This document shows, piece by piece, positions 44,398 through 53,286 of a DNA stretch of 64,000 nucleotides (position 1 is its first letter; each line of letters begins with the position of its first letter). The notes beneath the pieces are model-generated. The model was not told the DNA's origin and made no database searches. It saw only the letters and a list, made by a program, of their open reading frames with translations. A program made the position numbers and the translations under genes. This DNA comes from Cesiribacteraceae bacterium YIM B00369 (lineage in GTDB: Bacteria; Bacteroidota; Bacteroidia; Cytophagales; Cyclobacteriaceae): the NCBI GenBank assembly GCA_017948555.1, contig JAFMYY010000021.1:1-64000 (forward strand), in the 5' to 3' direction.

Positions 44398-45693
44398 TTA
44401 ATGCCCATTCTCTGAGACTATTTCAAGGTTAACAGTATCTATCCTGTTACCCTGTATGCTCATTACGGTAAAAACATAAGGTCCTATTTTTATTTCTTCG
44501 TTTACCTCCGGAATATCTTCTTTTACAGAAAGTAAAAGCCCTCCGATTGTATCATAATCACCTGTAGGCAGTTGCCAGCCCCATTTATCGTTCAGGTAAT
44601 CAACTTCCTGTCTTGCACTCAGGCGAAAGCTGGAAGGACCGAGCTGCTGCTCAATCAGGGCCTCCACATCATGTTCATCCTGTATATCCCCGAATATTTC
44701 CTCAATTATATCTTCGATACTTACTATACCGGAGGTTCCCCCGAACTCGTCCACCACCAGGGCAAGGCTCTTATGTTCGGTAATAAACTGAATCATGAGT
44801 TCATTTGCCAGCATTGTTTCCGGTACAATAATAATAGGAGTAAGGATAGAGGTAATATCCTTAGGTTTTTTAAATAACTCCAGAGAATGGCAGTAGCCAA
44901 TTATATCATCTATAGAATCACGATACACCAGTATTTTGGAGTGGCCGGATTCAATAAATGCCTCCTTTAAAATATCAATACTATCCTCAACATCTATTGC
45001 CTCTATATCGGTTCTCGGAATCATGCAATCGCGCACCCTGATGGTTTTAAATTCGAGCGCGTTATTAAAGATTTTGGTATCCACAAACTCACCGGAATCC
45101 TTACCATCATCCTGTGCCACAACATTACGCTGCAGGAAATTATTGAGGTCGGTGAGCTCAAATACAGGCTTATCCTCAGAGTAGGGAAGCCTCAGCACTT
45201 TTCTTATAATTAACTGAGAGAGAGCTGTTATTACCCAAACCACCGGATACATTATATAATATATAAGGGTTATAGGAATAGCGAATACGTTCAGGAGCCA
45301 GTTAGGATTAAGTAGAAAAACACTTTTAGGAGTAAACTCAGCTGTTACAAGCACAACAAGCGTTGATATCAAGGTCTGCAGCAAAAGCACGACTATATCG
45401 GCAATTTCCGGATTGAGGCTTTCGGGCATTAAACCTGCTATCGGAGGATCCAGCAGCAAAGCCATAAAGTAGCCATAGACCACCAGTGCTATAGTATTTC
45501 CTATAAGGGTGGTACCTATAAAAGAAGATGGCCTGTTCATAAACCGGCTCAGTATTAAACCTGCAAGTTCTCCCTGCTTACGCTGCAGTTCAATCTGGAG
45601 CTTATCAGCAGAAACAAAGGCAATTTCAATACCTGAAAAAAATGCCGAAAACACCAGCGAGGCCAGTATTATATAAATTGTAGTAGCATCCAT
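44398..45693 (-). CDS. CNNM/CorC-HlyC family membrane protein
   Basis: A 431-residue membrane protein with an N-terminal DUF21 domain of four helices (about 1-175), a CBS domain pair (about 205-330) and a C-terminal CorC/HlyC domain (about 345-425). Homologues include magnesium/cobalt efflux CorC, CNNM transporters and the Bacteroidota gliding protein GldE. The DUF21 motif FFSGIEIAFVSA is clear. A magnesium or divalent-metal transport role is likely. It is separated from the upstream small membrane gene by 11 bp and is probably co-transcribed with lptC. Confidence 0.9.
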   Translation of the reverse strand: MDATTIYIILASLVFSAFFSGIEIAFVSADKLQIELQRKQGELAGLILSRFMNRPSSFIGTTLIGNTIALVVYGYFMALLLDPPIAGLMPESLNPEIADIVVLLLQTLISTLVVLVTAEFTPKSVFLLNPNWLLNVFAIPITLIYYIMYPVVWVITALSQLIIRKVLRLPYSEDKPVFELTDLNNFLQRNVVAQDDGKDSGEFVDTKIFNNALEFKTIRVRDCMIPRTDIEAIDVEDSIDILKEAFIESGHSKILVYRDSIDDIIGYCHSLELFKKPKDITSILTPIIIVPETMLANELMIQFITEHKSLALVVDEFGGTSGIVSIEDIIEEIFGDIQDEHDVEALIEQQLGPSSFRLSARQEVDYLNDKWGWQLPTGDYDTIGGLLLSVKEDIPEVNEEIKIGPYVFTVMSIQGNRIDTVNLEIVSENGH

Positions 45694-45704
45694 AGAAAAA
45701 TTCT

Positions 45705-45917
45705 TTATCCGCGCTTTCTTCCCTTTCCCCGGACACTATCTTTTTTTACTTCTTTTTCTTCCCGGCTGCGCCTGCGATAGCTGTAATAGAGAATAAGTCC
45801 GCTGCTTACCATAAACCAGGGATAGGAATAAGAAATCCCCATCATAATAGTTTCATAAACGGCAATAATAAAAAATCCTATGCAGAGAGAAAATATAACA
45901 GTATCAATTGTTTTCAT
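45705..45917 (-). CDS. small two-helix membrane protein
   Basis: A 70-residue protein with two hydrophobic segments (about 7-24 and 29-43 from the chosen start) and a highly basic tail (RRRSREEKEVKK, RGKGRKRG). I prefer the ATG at 45917 because the purine run GAGGAAGAGGAAGA just before it is a strong ribosome-binding site. An upstream ATG at 45941 would add MMRRKRKK. The gene overlaps the end of lptC by 14 bp, so the two are coupled. It is not a family I recognise, although its place between lptC and the CNNM gene suggests an envelope role. Confidence 0.7.
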   Translation of the reverse strand: MKTIDTVIFSLCIGFFIIAVYETIMMGISYSYPWFMVSSGLILYYSYRRRSREEKEVKKDSVRGKGRKRG

Positions 45918-46479
45918 TTTCTTCCTCTTCCTCCTCATCATCGTTAAACATTGTACTCCCCTCAGGATTTAAAATGGTATATGAGGAAAAATCCCGGGCA
46001 GATTCCAGTCCGTTACCACGGAGCGTATCCAGGCTTTCAATAATTGTTACACGTGCTTTGGTATAAATCTGCCTTTCGAAAGGCTCTTTTGTTCCGTAAT
46101 GCAGGGTGTCGGTTAACAGCCTGTTCTTTTCTTTTACACTTTCTACCTTTACATCTCCAACGCCGGTATAACGGCTTTCCTCTCTGAAGAAGAAACCCTT
46201 ATTAGCAACAAGAGTAGACGAAACTGTACCGTCAGGATCATAAAACTCTATATAAATTCCCTCAGGAAACTCCCGGTCACCACTTTCATACTCAAACTGT
46301 TTGGGAGCCTGTACCATTACCCTTACCAGACCGGAATCGCTGTACAGGGTACGGATACTATCTGCCTCGAGCAGGGGGCCATTATACACAATAGTTTCTT
46401 TCTGCACCTCGTCCCTGCCACAGCTAAAGTTTATTACCAGGGAAACAGCTGAAACTAATACTACTAATAATTTTCTCAT
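45904..46479 (-). CDS. lptC: LPS export ABC transporter periplasmic protein LptC (lipoprotein)
   Basis: A 191-residue protein with a lipobox (VINFSC, C20) and a single beta-jellyroll domain of the LptC/LptA type (EADSIRTLYSDSGLVRVMVQAPKQ, PEGIYIEFYD, VVANKGFFFREESRYTGVGDVKVES). LptC passes lipopolysaccharide from the LptBFG extractor to the periplasmic bridge. Bacteroidota LptC is commonly a lipoprotein rather than a bitopic membrane protein, as here. The C-terminus is a run of Asp/Glu encoded by a purine tract that doubles as the ribosome site of the next gene. A strong hairpin lies 13 bp upstream of the start. Confidence 0.9.
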   Translation of the reverse strand: MRKLLVVLVSAVSLVINFSCGRDEVQKETIVYNGPLLEADSIRTLYSDSGLVRVMVQAPKQFEYESGDREFPEGIYIEFYDPDGTVSSTLVANKGFFFREESRYTGVGDVKVESVKEKNRLLTDTLHYGTKEPFERQIYTKARVTIIESLDTLRGNGLESARDFSSYTILNPEGSTMFNDDEEEEEENENN

Positions 46480-46492
46480 TACTATAAACAGA

Positions 46493-46520
46493 AAAAGCGG
46501 CTAAGGAATTAGCCGCTTTT
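46493..46520 (-). terminator. strong hairpin (terminator or attenuator) upstream of lptC
   Basis: A perfect 12-bp stem (AAAAGCGGCTAA / TTAGCCGCTTTT) with a four-base loop lies between the TPR gene stop (46537) and the lptC start (46479), with a T-run on the minus strand. The gap is only 57 bp, so transcription of lptC must either read through it or start inside the TPR gene. Confidence 0.85.
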
Positions 46521-46536
46521 AACTCTTTCGGTTTAA

Positions 46537-47850
46537 TTATCTTTTTTGTAAAGTAACTGTTTCGTTAATCCAGCAGCCAACAGTAATCTGGTCACCTACG
46601 TTTTTGTTCTCATCGAAAATCTCCGCAGCAGATGGAAATTCCTTAGCTGCGCGGGCCATTCCGGAGGTATTACCTGCCTTCTGGTACATTTTATAAGCAG
46701 CAAGGTAAATTGCCCGGTCCTGCATAATGCTTTGCTGCTGATAACATTCCTGGCTGCCCATGTAAAGGTTGCCAATATGCGTATATGCTTTGGATGCTAT
46801 ACCAGGATCAGCCTCCATTGCTTTATAAGCCCATGAACGGGACTCTGATTTGCGGCCTAACTTTCCATAAGTTTGCGCAAGGTCAAAATAGATTTCAGCT
46901 TTCTTAGCCGGCTCATCAGTTAACTTGATAGCCTCTTCATAATACTTTTCAGCCTCGGAGTAGTTTTTTTGCGCCAGCTGCTGATCGGCAAAATATTTAG
47001 CAAGCTCATAAGTAGGCTCACTTTTATACACAGTGGTAAGAGCAGTTGCAAATAAAGGGCTGTCGGTACATTCGGCTGCTCTTAACAGAGTCAGTACTTT
47101 CTTGGCAATTGCCGGGTCTTCAGGATTTTCTTTTAGCCTTGGGCCAAAGTTTGTCTGCACAAAATCGCAGTTAACATCCACTGCCGAAAGCAACATGTCC
47201 TCAACCTGTGCTTTGTATTTCTTTATAGTTTCAACTCCATTACCTCCCTTGGCAATATAGCTGTCCAGAATGGCAATTATTGTGTCATATTTTTCAAGCA
47301 CCTGCTCATCTGTAAGTGCTTTATTCATTTTTTTATGGCGGCGAATTACATCCATAAAAGCAACTGCATTAGGAAAAGATGTTTCGTTACCTTTCAGCTG
47401 CACTACTTTATTCAAAAGATCATAAAGTTCAGCTACTTCTTCTTTGTTATTTTTTTCAGCATATCTGTAAGCATAAAAAGCTTTTCTGTCCAGTACATCT
47501 GCTTCATTACCAAAGTACTTGATACGCAGATCGTACATAGCCAGCGCTGAGTCCTGCAAAGTTGTTTTCTTAGCAGGATCTTTTGCCTTCTCTGCAAGTT
47601 CGTTATAGATTTCCGCACCATCAATATAAATAGCCGGATTCAGATCAGGGGCATGGATTAATAAATAACGAAGATGATTGGCGGCCTCACGGTAGTTGCC
47701 CATCGTCTTGCTGTCTGTATATAAAACATTTTTTTCCATGGCTTTGGCTTTGTCTTCCGGCCATTTCCAATCCGACTGCTGAGCCTGAGCCTGAGCCAGA
47801 CCAAGGGCTCCAAAAAGAATTGTCAGTACAAAAATTGCTTTCGTTTTCAT
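46537..47850 (-). CDS. secreted TPR-repeat protein
   Basis: A 437-residue protein with a signal peptide (cleavage after AQA, near residue 23) and several tetratricopeptide repeats, most clearly SEAEKYYEEAIKL, KAEIYFDLAQTYGKLGRK and SWAYKAMEADPGIASKAYTHIG. It is a periplasmic or outer-membrane-associated helical scaffold, probably a partner of the adjacent outer-membrane protein, whose gene lies 11 bp upstream. No catalytic motif is seen. It is conserved in position in related genomes as far as I can recall, but I cannot verify that here. Confidence 0.8.
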   Translation of the reverse strand: MKTKAIFVLTILFGALGLAQAQAQQSDWKWPEDKAKAMEKNVLYTDSKTMGNYREAANHLRYLLIHAPDLNPAIYIDGAEIYNELAEKAKDPAKKTTLQDSALAMYDLRIKYFGNEADVLDRKAFYAYRYAEKNNKEEVAELYDLLNKVVQLKGNETSFPNAVAFMDVIRRHKKMNKALTDEQVLEKYDTIIAILDSYIAKGGNGVETIKKYKAQVEDMLLSAVDVNCDFVQTNFGPRLKENPEDPAIAKKVLTLLRAAECTDSPLFATALTTVYKSEPTYELAKYFADQQLAQKNYSEAEKYYEEAIKLTDEPAKKAEIYFDLAQTYGKLGRKSESRSWAYKAMEADPGIASKAYTHIGNLYMGSQECYQQQSIMQDRAIYLAAYKMYQKAGNTSGMARAAKEFPSAAEIFDENKNVGDQITVGCWINETVTLQKR

Positions 47851-47861
47851 ATTTTTTTTGC

Positions 47862-49145
47862 TTAATCGTATTTAACCTTAGTAAACCATCTGTCATTAAA
47901 GGTTATTCCCAAACTCAGCCGGAAATAGCGCTCTCGAAACAAGTTATTATCAATATTACCCCTTTGCCCGATCAGGACACTGGTATGAATGCTTGAAGCA
48001 TTGCTTACTGGTAATGATAAACCAAAAGTTATGCCAAAGTCATCAATCTCCTCTCCGTTCATTATAAAAGGAGTTTTTTCATACTGCACTCCCATTCTAT
48101 ACGTCATTCTTTTATAATAAGTTCCCAGTTTGGCCGATGCATAATCGGGAATCCATTCCCCACCCAATCCAAAACGGTAACTTTTTCCTAAGCCCTCACT
48201 GGTACCGGAAAAATTCCGGTAATCTTCCCAGTTTTGCATGGTCAGGTCAGCAGCCAGGGTGTAGTGGTACAATTTTTCAAAAGAAATTCCTGTACCTATT
48301 TTTGCAGGCAGAAAATACGTTCCATCCACACCTGCATCTTCAATGCCAGTTACAGGCACATCGGCAGAAAGCACTCTGTCATTCCTACTCACCCTCTCTG
48401 CATTTAAATCTCCGGCAAGGTCGTAAGTTAACCCTGCCATTAAAGCCTGATTCTTTTTACCCGGCAACTGATAGGTATAAGCCAGACCCCCGGTAAGAAG
48501 TACATCAGAGAAGCTGGTTCTGGAATAATAACGGGCCATGTATGCCGGCATTCCTGATGACGCCAGGTTGAAAGACGTCATACTCTGGTGTGTAATGGAC
48601 CCGAAAATATAAGAAGCCCGTACACCGGCAGAAAGCCCTTTAAACACTCTCAGCCCTGTTGCCATATAAGCACGGGAGGTACCTCCGGAACCTGTATTAC
48701 GCAAGGTATAGGAGTCGGTATCAGATCCGCTTAAACGCCTGGTTTCAAGAAAATCATAACTTACTGTACTGTAAGGAGCTAAACCTATATTCAGGCCCCA
48801 GCGATTATATAAAAGAGGAAATGCAACAGAGAGGTAATCTAACCCGCCACTGCTTGTTCCCTCCTGGAGGTCTGTAGTATTCAGATTCCTGGACTCCAGG
48901 CTCAGCCCTGCCTCGAATGAGGTATAAAAGCTGTTCCTGCTCAGCATGGCAGGGTTAAGAGCATTCAGATAAAGGTAGTGACTGCTTCCTATACCAACAC
49001 CCCCCATCCCTAAATTACGTCCGGTGGCAAGGGTATTAAGACTCCCGATACCATTGATAGTAAGAGGAGATTGCCCCACCTGCGCCAGTGCCGCATTCAA
49101 AGAACAAAATAAAAATATAAATAACAGGCTATTTCTTCGATGCAT
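47862..49145 (-). CDS. outer membrane beta-barrel protein (FadL/OmpP1-like)
   Basis: A 427-residue protein with a signal peptide (cleavage after LAQ, about residue 22) and a long series of amphipathic beta strands rich in aromatic residues, typical of an outer-membrane barrel. The N-terminal GRNLGMGGVGIGSSHYLYLNALNPA resembles the start of FadL/OmpP1-like transporters. The ATG at 49145 is chosen since it directly begins the signal peptide; an upstream ATG at 49163 lies further inside coaX. It overlaps the end of coaX by 17 bp. Its substrate is unknown. Confidence 0.82.
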   Translation of the reverse strand: MHRRNSLLFIFLFCSLNAALAQVGQSPLTINGIGSLNTLATGRNLGMGGVGIGSSHYLYLNALNPAMLSRNSFYTSFEAGLSLESRNLNTTDLQEGTSSGGLDYLSVAFPLLYNRWGLNIGLAPYSTVSYDFLETRRLSGSDTDSYTLRNTGSGGTSRAYMATGLRVFKGLSAGVRASYIFGSITHQSMTSFNLASSGMPAYMARYYSRTSFSDVLLTGGLAYTYQLPGKKNQALMAGLTYDLAGDLNAERVSRNDRVLSADVPVTGIEDAGVDGTYFLPAKIGTGISFEKLYHYTLAADLTMQNWEDYRNFSGTSEGLGKSYRFGLGGEWIPDYASAKLGTYYKRMTYRMGVQYEKTPFIMNGEEIDDFGITFGLSLPVSNASSIHTSVLIGQRGNIDNNLFRERYFRLSLGITFNDRWFTKVKYD

Positions 49146-49854
49146 TATAGTGTAAGATCTCATTCAACCCAATCAGAACCAATTCAGGGATTACAAAGAT
49201 GGGCTGTTTTATTTTAGTTTCAAAGAATTTTGAATCACCACCACAAATAATTATACGATTAAGACTATATTCTGCCTCAATTTTACTGATCATGCCTTCA
49301 ATTTCGGCACAAACACCGTTAACTACTCCACTGGCTAAAGACTCCGCTGTGCTCTGCCCTAACAGAGGCACATTTTCCGGCGCCTTGTCAATTAACGGCA
49401 ACCGGGCAGTAAAATTATGCACCGCTTTAAAACGCATTTGTAAACCAGGCGCAATGGCGCCGCCAAAGTAGTTTGCTCCGCCATCAATATAATCGTAGGT
49501 AATACATGAACCTGCATCAATTACTAACACACCTTCTCCGGGAAAAAGGCTGTTTCCTCCCACTACAGCAGCCAGCCGGTCAGCTCCTAAAGTTTGTGGC
49601 GTCCGGTAATGCTTTTTTACCGGCACTGGCAAGTCCGGCCGAAGCTCGTAACAGGGGCAAATAGCCGACAGCTTTTTCTGCATTTCCTCTACCTGTGCAT
49701 TTACAGAGGCAATAATTACCGCGGATGGCCTTCTTGCAGCAACCCAGCTATATACCTCTTCGGGCTTCAGGCCTTCGGCAAGCTCAAGCATTTTACCCTC
49801 TTCAAAAAGGGCTGTTTTTGCACGGGTGTTCCCTAAATCAACAGCAATATTCAT
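49129..49854 (-). CDS. coaX: type III pantothenate kinase
   Basis: A 241-residue enzyme of the ASKHA superfamily that phosphorylates pantothenate, the first step of coenzyme A synthesis. Family motifs are the N-terminal phosphate loop AVDLGNTRAK, LGADRLAAVVGG, the conserved VIDAGSCITYDYID and GGAIAPGLQMRFKAV. The length is normal. Type III kinases are common in Bacteroidota and replace CoaA. It is the first gene of the operon that continues into the outer-membrane protein and TPR genes. Confidence 0.95.
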   Translation of the reverse strand: MNIAVDLGNTRAKTALFEEGKMLELAEGLKPEEVYSWVAARRPSAVIIASVNAQVEEMQKKLSAICPCYELRPDLPVPVKKHYRTPQTLGADRLAAVVGGNSLFPGEGVLVIDAGSCITYDYIDGGANYFGGAIAPGLQMRFKAVHNFTARLPLIDKAPENVPLLGQSTAESLASGVVNGVCAEIEGMISKIEAEYSLNRIIICGGDSKFFETKIKQPIFVIPELVLIGLNEILHYNASKK

Positions 49855-49969
49855 CTGCCATTATTTAATCTGTTCTTTATTGTTCCTGCATCAAATGAAA
49901 GAAGACCGAAATTACTTATATTTCAGCCTAACTACTTCAATGTAATAAAAAGATTAATAATTTTTTTTC

Positions 49970-51085
49970 ATGCAGCTATATAACGTATTGGGTATTATGT
50001 CCGGAACCTCGCTTGACGGACTGGACCTGGCATACTGTAAATTTGAGTCCCGCGAAAACAAATATATATGGTCAATAGAAAATGCAACCACCATTCCTTA
50101 TCCGGAAGAATGGCAGAAGCGGCTACAGAACCTGGTAAATGCCTCAGCACTTGAACTTACGGAGGCTGATACAGATTTAGGCTCTTATATAGGTAAAGAG
50201 GTTAAGAATTTTATTACTCATCATGAGCTGGAGCCGGATCTTATAGCCTGCCATGGCCATACCATTTTCCACCAGCCGCAAAAGAAATTCAGTCTCCAGA
50301 TTGGCTCCGGCTACCAGATAATGGCAGAAAGCGGATGCACAGTGGTAAACGATTTCCGCAGCCTGGATGTAGCCCTTGGCGGCCAGGGCGCTCCATTAGT
50401 CCCGATTGGTGACGAACTGCTTTTCAGTAATTACGACTTTTGCCTCAACCTTGGCGGCATTGCCAACATATCGGCCCGCCACCATGGAAAACGGGTGGCC
50501 TTCGATATTTGCCCTGCAAACATGGTACTCAACCTCCTGGCTCAGCGGGCCGGAAAACCATACGATGCCGGCGGGAGCCTTGCAGCAAAAGGAAAGTTAC
50601 TCCCCGGATTGCTCGCCACCCTGAACAATCTTGATTTTTACTCCCTGCAGTCTCCAAAATCGCTGGGTTATGAATGGGTTGCTGCAAATGTCTTTCCTCT
50701 TCTTCACAGTTCTTCCGCATCTGCAGAAGACCTGCTTTTTACTTTTTGCACCCACATGGTCCGCCAGGTAACTGATACCTTATTTTCCTTTGCACAGGAA
50801 AAACCCGGGACTTTATTAATTACAGGAGGAGGTGCTTACAATTCTTTTTTTATTAATTTACTGGAGCAGGAGTTAAAGGCGCTGAATATACAAATAATTG
50901 TGCCCGACAATCTGGTGGTTGAATTTAAGGAAGCTCTTATTTTTGCTTTTTTAGGCACATTAAGGATAAGAAATGAAATAAACTGCCTGGCCTCTGTTAC
51001 AGGAGCAAGATGCGACAGCTCCAGCGGTCAGGTGTATGCGTTTCCTGAATTATCAAATTGTTACCACAATGTTAAAAAAATATGA
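49970..51085 (+). CDS. anmK: anhydro-N-acetylmuramic acid kinase
   Basis: A 371-residue kinase that converts 1,6-anhydro-MurNAc to MurNAc-6-phosphate in peptidoglycan recycling. Motifs are the N-terminal GIMSGTSLDGLDLA, the GHGHTI-like CHGHTIFHQP, NDFRSLDVALGGQGAPLVP with the catalytic Asp region, LNLGGIANIS and TGGGAYNSFF. The gene is divergent from coaX, with a 115-bp intergenic region. Together with the MltF transglycosylase encoded earlier in the window it supports a recycling pathway for anhydro-muropeptides. Confidence 0.95.
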   Translation: MQLYNVLGIMSGTSLDGLDLAYCKFESRENKYIWSIENATTIPYPEEWQKRLQNLVNASALELTEADTDLGSYIGKEVKNFITHHELEPDLIACHGHTIFHQPQKKFSLQIGSGYQIMAESGCTVVNDFRSLDVALGGQGAPLVPIGDELLFSNYDFCLNLGGIANISARHHGKRVAFDICPANMVLNLLAQRAGKPYDAGGSLAAKGKLLPGLLATLNNLDFYSLQSPKSLGYEWVAANVFPLLHSSSASAEDLLFTFCTHMVRQVTDTLFSFAQEKPGTLLITGGGAYNSFFINLLEQELKALNIQIIVPDNLVVEFKEALIFAFLGTLRIRNEINCLASVTGARCDSSSGQVYAFPELSNCYHNVKKI

Positions 51086-51160
51086 AACCGACACTAATTT
51101 AGATTAATCCTTGCCAATTTTATAATGTTTCAAAGCTGTTTAAATAAAATTCAAATTTTG

Positions 51161-51193
51161 GTTGCCAATAAAGCATTCAAATTACTATTTTTA
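51161..51193 (+). promoter_or_regulatory. candidate promoter of the NhaD-like antiporter gene
   Basis: TTG at 51162-51164 and TATTTTTA at 51186-51193 are separated by 21 bases, close to the Bacteroidota pattern TTTG-N19-21-TAnnTTTG. The putative -7 box lacks the final G. The start codon is about 160 bases downstream. Confidence 0.35.
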
Positions 51194-51352
51194 GCGTCTC
51201 AACACAAATCAGGTCCCCTTAGAGCAAAACTAACGATCAGGAAATGTATCCAGGCTTAAAAAACAACTGGCTTTACCTTTTTTTTTGATTTTTCTAAACC
51301 TTAAGGATTAATTAAGACCCGGATTGTGAGAACACTTACGGAAATTGCACAG

Positions 51353-52900
51353 ATGAAAAACAGAATCCTATCTTATATTCCATTTCTTTCCTTAACCTTT
51401 ATTCTTCTGCTGGGAGGTGGCAACCTTGTTCCCACCCCTTCTTTTGGAGCCTCACCAGGTAACAACGAAAATATTACAATTGCAGAAGCTGCAGTACAGC
51501 AACAGGAGCCGGAACACACCATTAATGTTGAACCTCATGGAGGAGAGGAACATTCTATTACCGAAGCACCTCTCTGGACCGTTATTCCTTTTGCGCTTCT
51601 GCTTATTATGATCGCCACCGGACCGCTGTTTTACGAGCATTTCTGGCATAAAAACTACCCGCTTATTGCGATTGCACTGGCAGCACTGGTTGTTCTTTAC
51701 TATATCTTTTACCTGCTTAATGTCGCCAGCGTTATACATGCACTGGCCGAATACATACAGTTCATAGCCTTACTGGCTTCTCTGTATGTAGCATCAGGAG
51801 GTATTCTTATTAATATAGATAAAAAGTCCACCCCGGTTGCCAATGTGGTTCTCCTGCTGATCGGGGCTGTAGTATCCAACCTGATAGGAACAACAGGAGC
51901 CTCCATGCTGCTTGTACGGCCTTTCATCCGCTTAAACCGCGGCCGCATCAGAGCATACCATATCATTTTCTTCATTTTTATGGTCAGCAACATTGGCGGC
52001 TCTTTAACACCTATCGGAGATCCGCCACTATTCCTGGGCTTCCTGAAAGGCATTCCATTCTTCTGGACCCTTCAGCACAACTTCTTCCCATGGATTGTAG
52101 CGCTGTCAATATTATCAATCGTTTTCTATTTCTTCGATAAACGCAATAAAGACGGACAGGATCAGCCTGATGCAGAACCAATACAGCACACTAACAAAAT
52201 AACCATTGTAGGCTTACGCAACTTCGGCTGGCTGGCCGTTGTAATTATAGCCGTATTTATCGATCCGAATGTTTTCCCGGAATGGGTACCGGGTATCCAT
52301 TACCATGGCCAGGACTTTTCTTTTATCAGGGAAATAATTATGCTGAGCGTGGCTTACCTTTCTTACAAATTTGCAAGCAAGGAAGCACTGGCCTCCAACG
52401 ATTTTAATTTTGAGCCCATCCGGGAAGTGGCCTTTATCTTTATTGGTATATTCGGCACCATGATGCCAGCCCTTGAACTGGTGGGGAATTTTGCCAAGTC
52501 AGAAGGCGGAGCAGCTCTTATTACACATAATACTCTTTATTGGGGTACCGGTTTGCTATCGGGCTTTCTTGACAATGCTCCCACCTACCTGAACTTCCTG
52601 GCTGCAGCCATGGCATCGAAAGGCGCCAGCCTCTCCAGCCTGCAGGATGTAGTTAACTTTGCCCGCGACGGATACCATAACTCTTCGCTGGACCTTAAAG
52701 CTATATCTGTTGCTGCAGTATTCTTTGGAGCCATGACTTATATTGGTAACGGACCAAACTTTATGGTAAAGTCCATAGCAGAACAGATTGGCATAAAAAT
52801 GCCATCCTTCTTCGGATATGTAATCCGGTATTCGGTTCCTATTCTTCTCCCGGTCCTTATACTTATCTGGATTATTTTCTTTGCATTCCAGGCTGCATAG
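51353..52900 (+). CDS. nhaD: NhaD-type sodium:proton antiporter (ArsB/CitM superfamily)
   Basis: A membrane protein of about 515 residues with an N-terminal signal-like helix, a short hydrophilic acidic/His segment (EPHGGEEHS), then about 11 further helices. The conserved ion-transport motifs SNLIGTTGASMLLVRP, SNIGGSLTPIGDPPLFLGF and GFLDNAPTYLNF are typical of NhaD-like antiporters that exchange Na+ or Li+ for protons. I use the ATG at 51353; a GTG at 51326 in the same frame would add nine residues. It is monocistronic, ended by a strong terminator, and probably serves salt or pH tolerance. Confidence 0.9.
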   Translation: MKNRILSYIPFLSLTFILLLGGGNLVPTPSFGASPGNNENITIAEAAVQQQEPEHTINVEPHGGEEHSITEAPLWTVIPFALLLIMIATGPLFYEHFWHKNYPLIAIALAALVVLYYIFYLLNVASVIHALAEYIQFIALLASLYVASGGILINIDKKSTPVANVVLLLIGAVVSNLIGTTGASMLLVRPFIRLNRGRIRAYHIIFFIFMVSNIGGSLTPIGDPPLFLGFLKGIPFFWTLQHNFFPWIVALSILSIVFYFFDKRNKDGQDQPDAEPIQHTNKITIVGLRNFGWLAVVIIAVFIDPNVFPEWVPGIHYHGQDFSFIREIIMLSVAYLSYKFASKEALASNDFNFEPIREVAFIFIGIFGTMMPALELVGNFAKSEGGAALITHNTLYWGTGLLSGFLDNAPTYLNFLAAAMASKGASLSSLQDVVNFARDGYHNSSLDLKAISVAAVFFGAMTYIGNGPNFMVKSIAEQIGIKMPSFFGYVIRYSVPILLPVLILIWIIFFAFQAA

Positions 52901-52961
52901 CCCTCCCCCCACCACCGCAATAAGCCCTTTTGCGCATGGCGGGCAGGAATATAATTAAAAA

Positions 52962-52990
52962 AAAGCCTGTTCCGGACGGAACAGGCTTTA
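52962..52990 (+). terminator. intrinsic terminator of the antiporter gene
   Basis: AGCCTGTTCC / GGAACAGGCT with a four-base loop, preceded by eight A residues and followed by TTTA. It lies about 60 bases after the antiporter stop. Confidence 0.85.
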
Positions 52991-53167
52991 TCAAGGGTTA
53001 AAAAAGAGAGAGAATGGATGGATAGGTAAAATTCAATGAATTTCCCATCATTCTAACTGTTAATACCTTATGGCACCAAAAGGTAAGCCTGTTTCTGAAA
53101 AAAAATTCCCCATTCTCCTCCTTCCCTCTTTCACTCATTAATTAAATTACCCGTTTTCCCCTGACCT

Positions 53168-53218
53168 GAAAAAGAAAAAGCCGAAGCCATCTCACTGGCA
53201 ATGAGGCGACTCCGGCTT
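53168..53218 (-). terminator. probable intrinsic terminator of the aspartokinase gene
   Basis: On the minus strand an AAGCCG / CGGCTT stem with a long partly paired interior is followed by TTTTTCTTTTT. It lies about 70 bases after the aspartokinase stop. The rest of the 386-bp gap between the antiporter and aspartokinase genes holds no gene. Confidence 0.65.
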
Positions 53219-53286
53219 CTTCTCCACAATCTTCCTTAACACCACGCGCCAGGAAGACCAGGAACAAAAAATCAACAATTTTGCGC

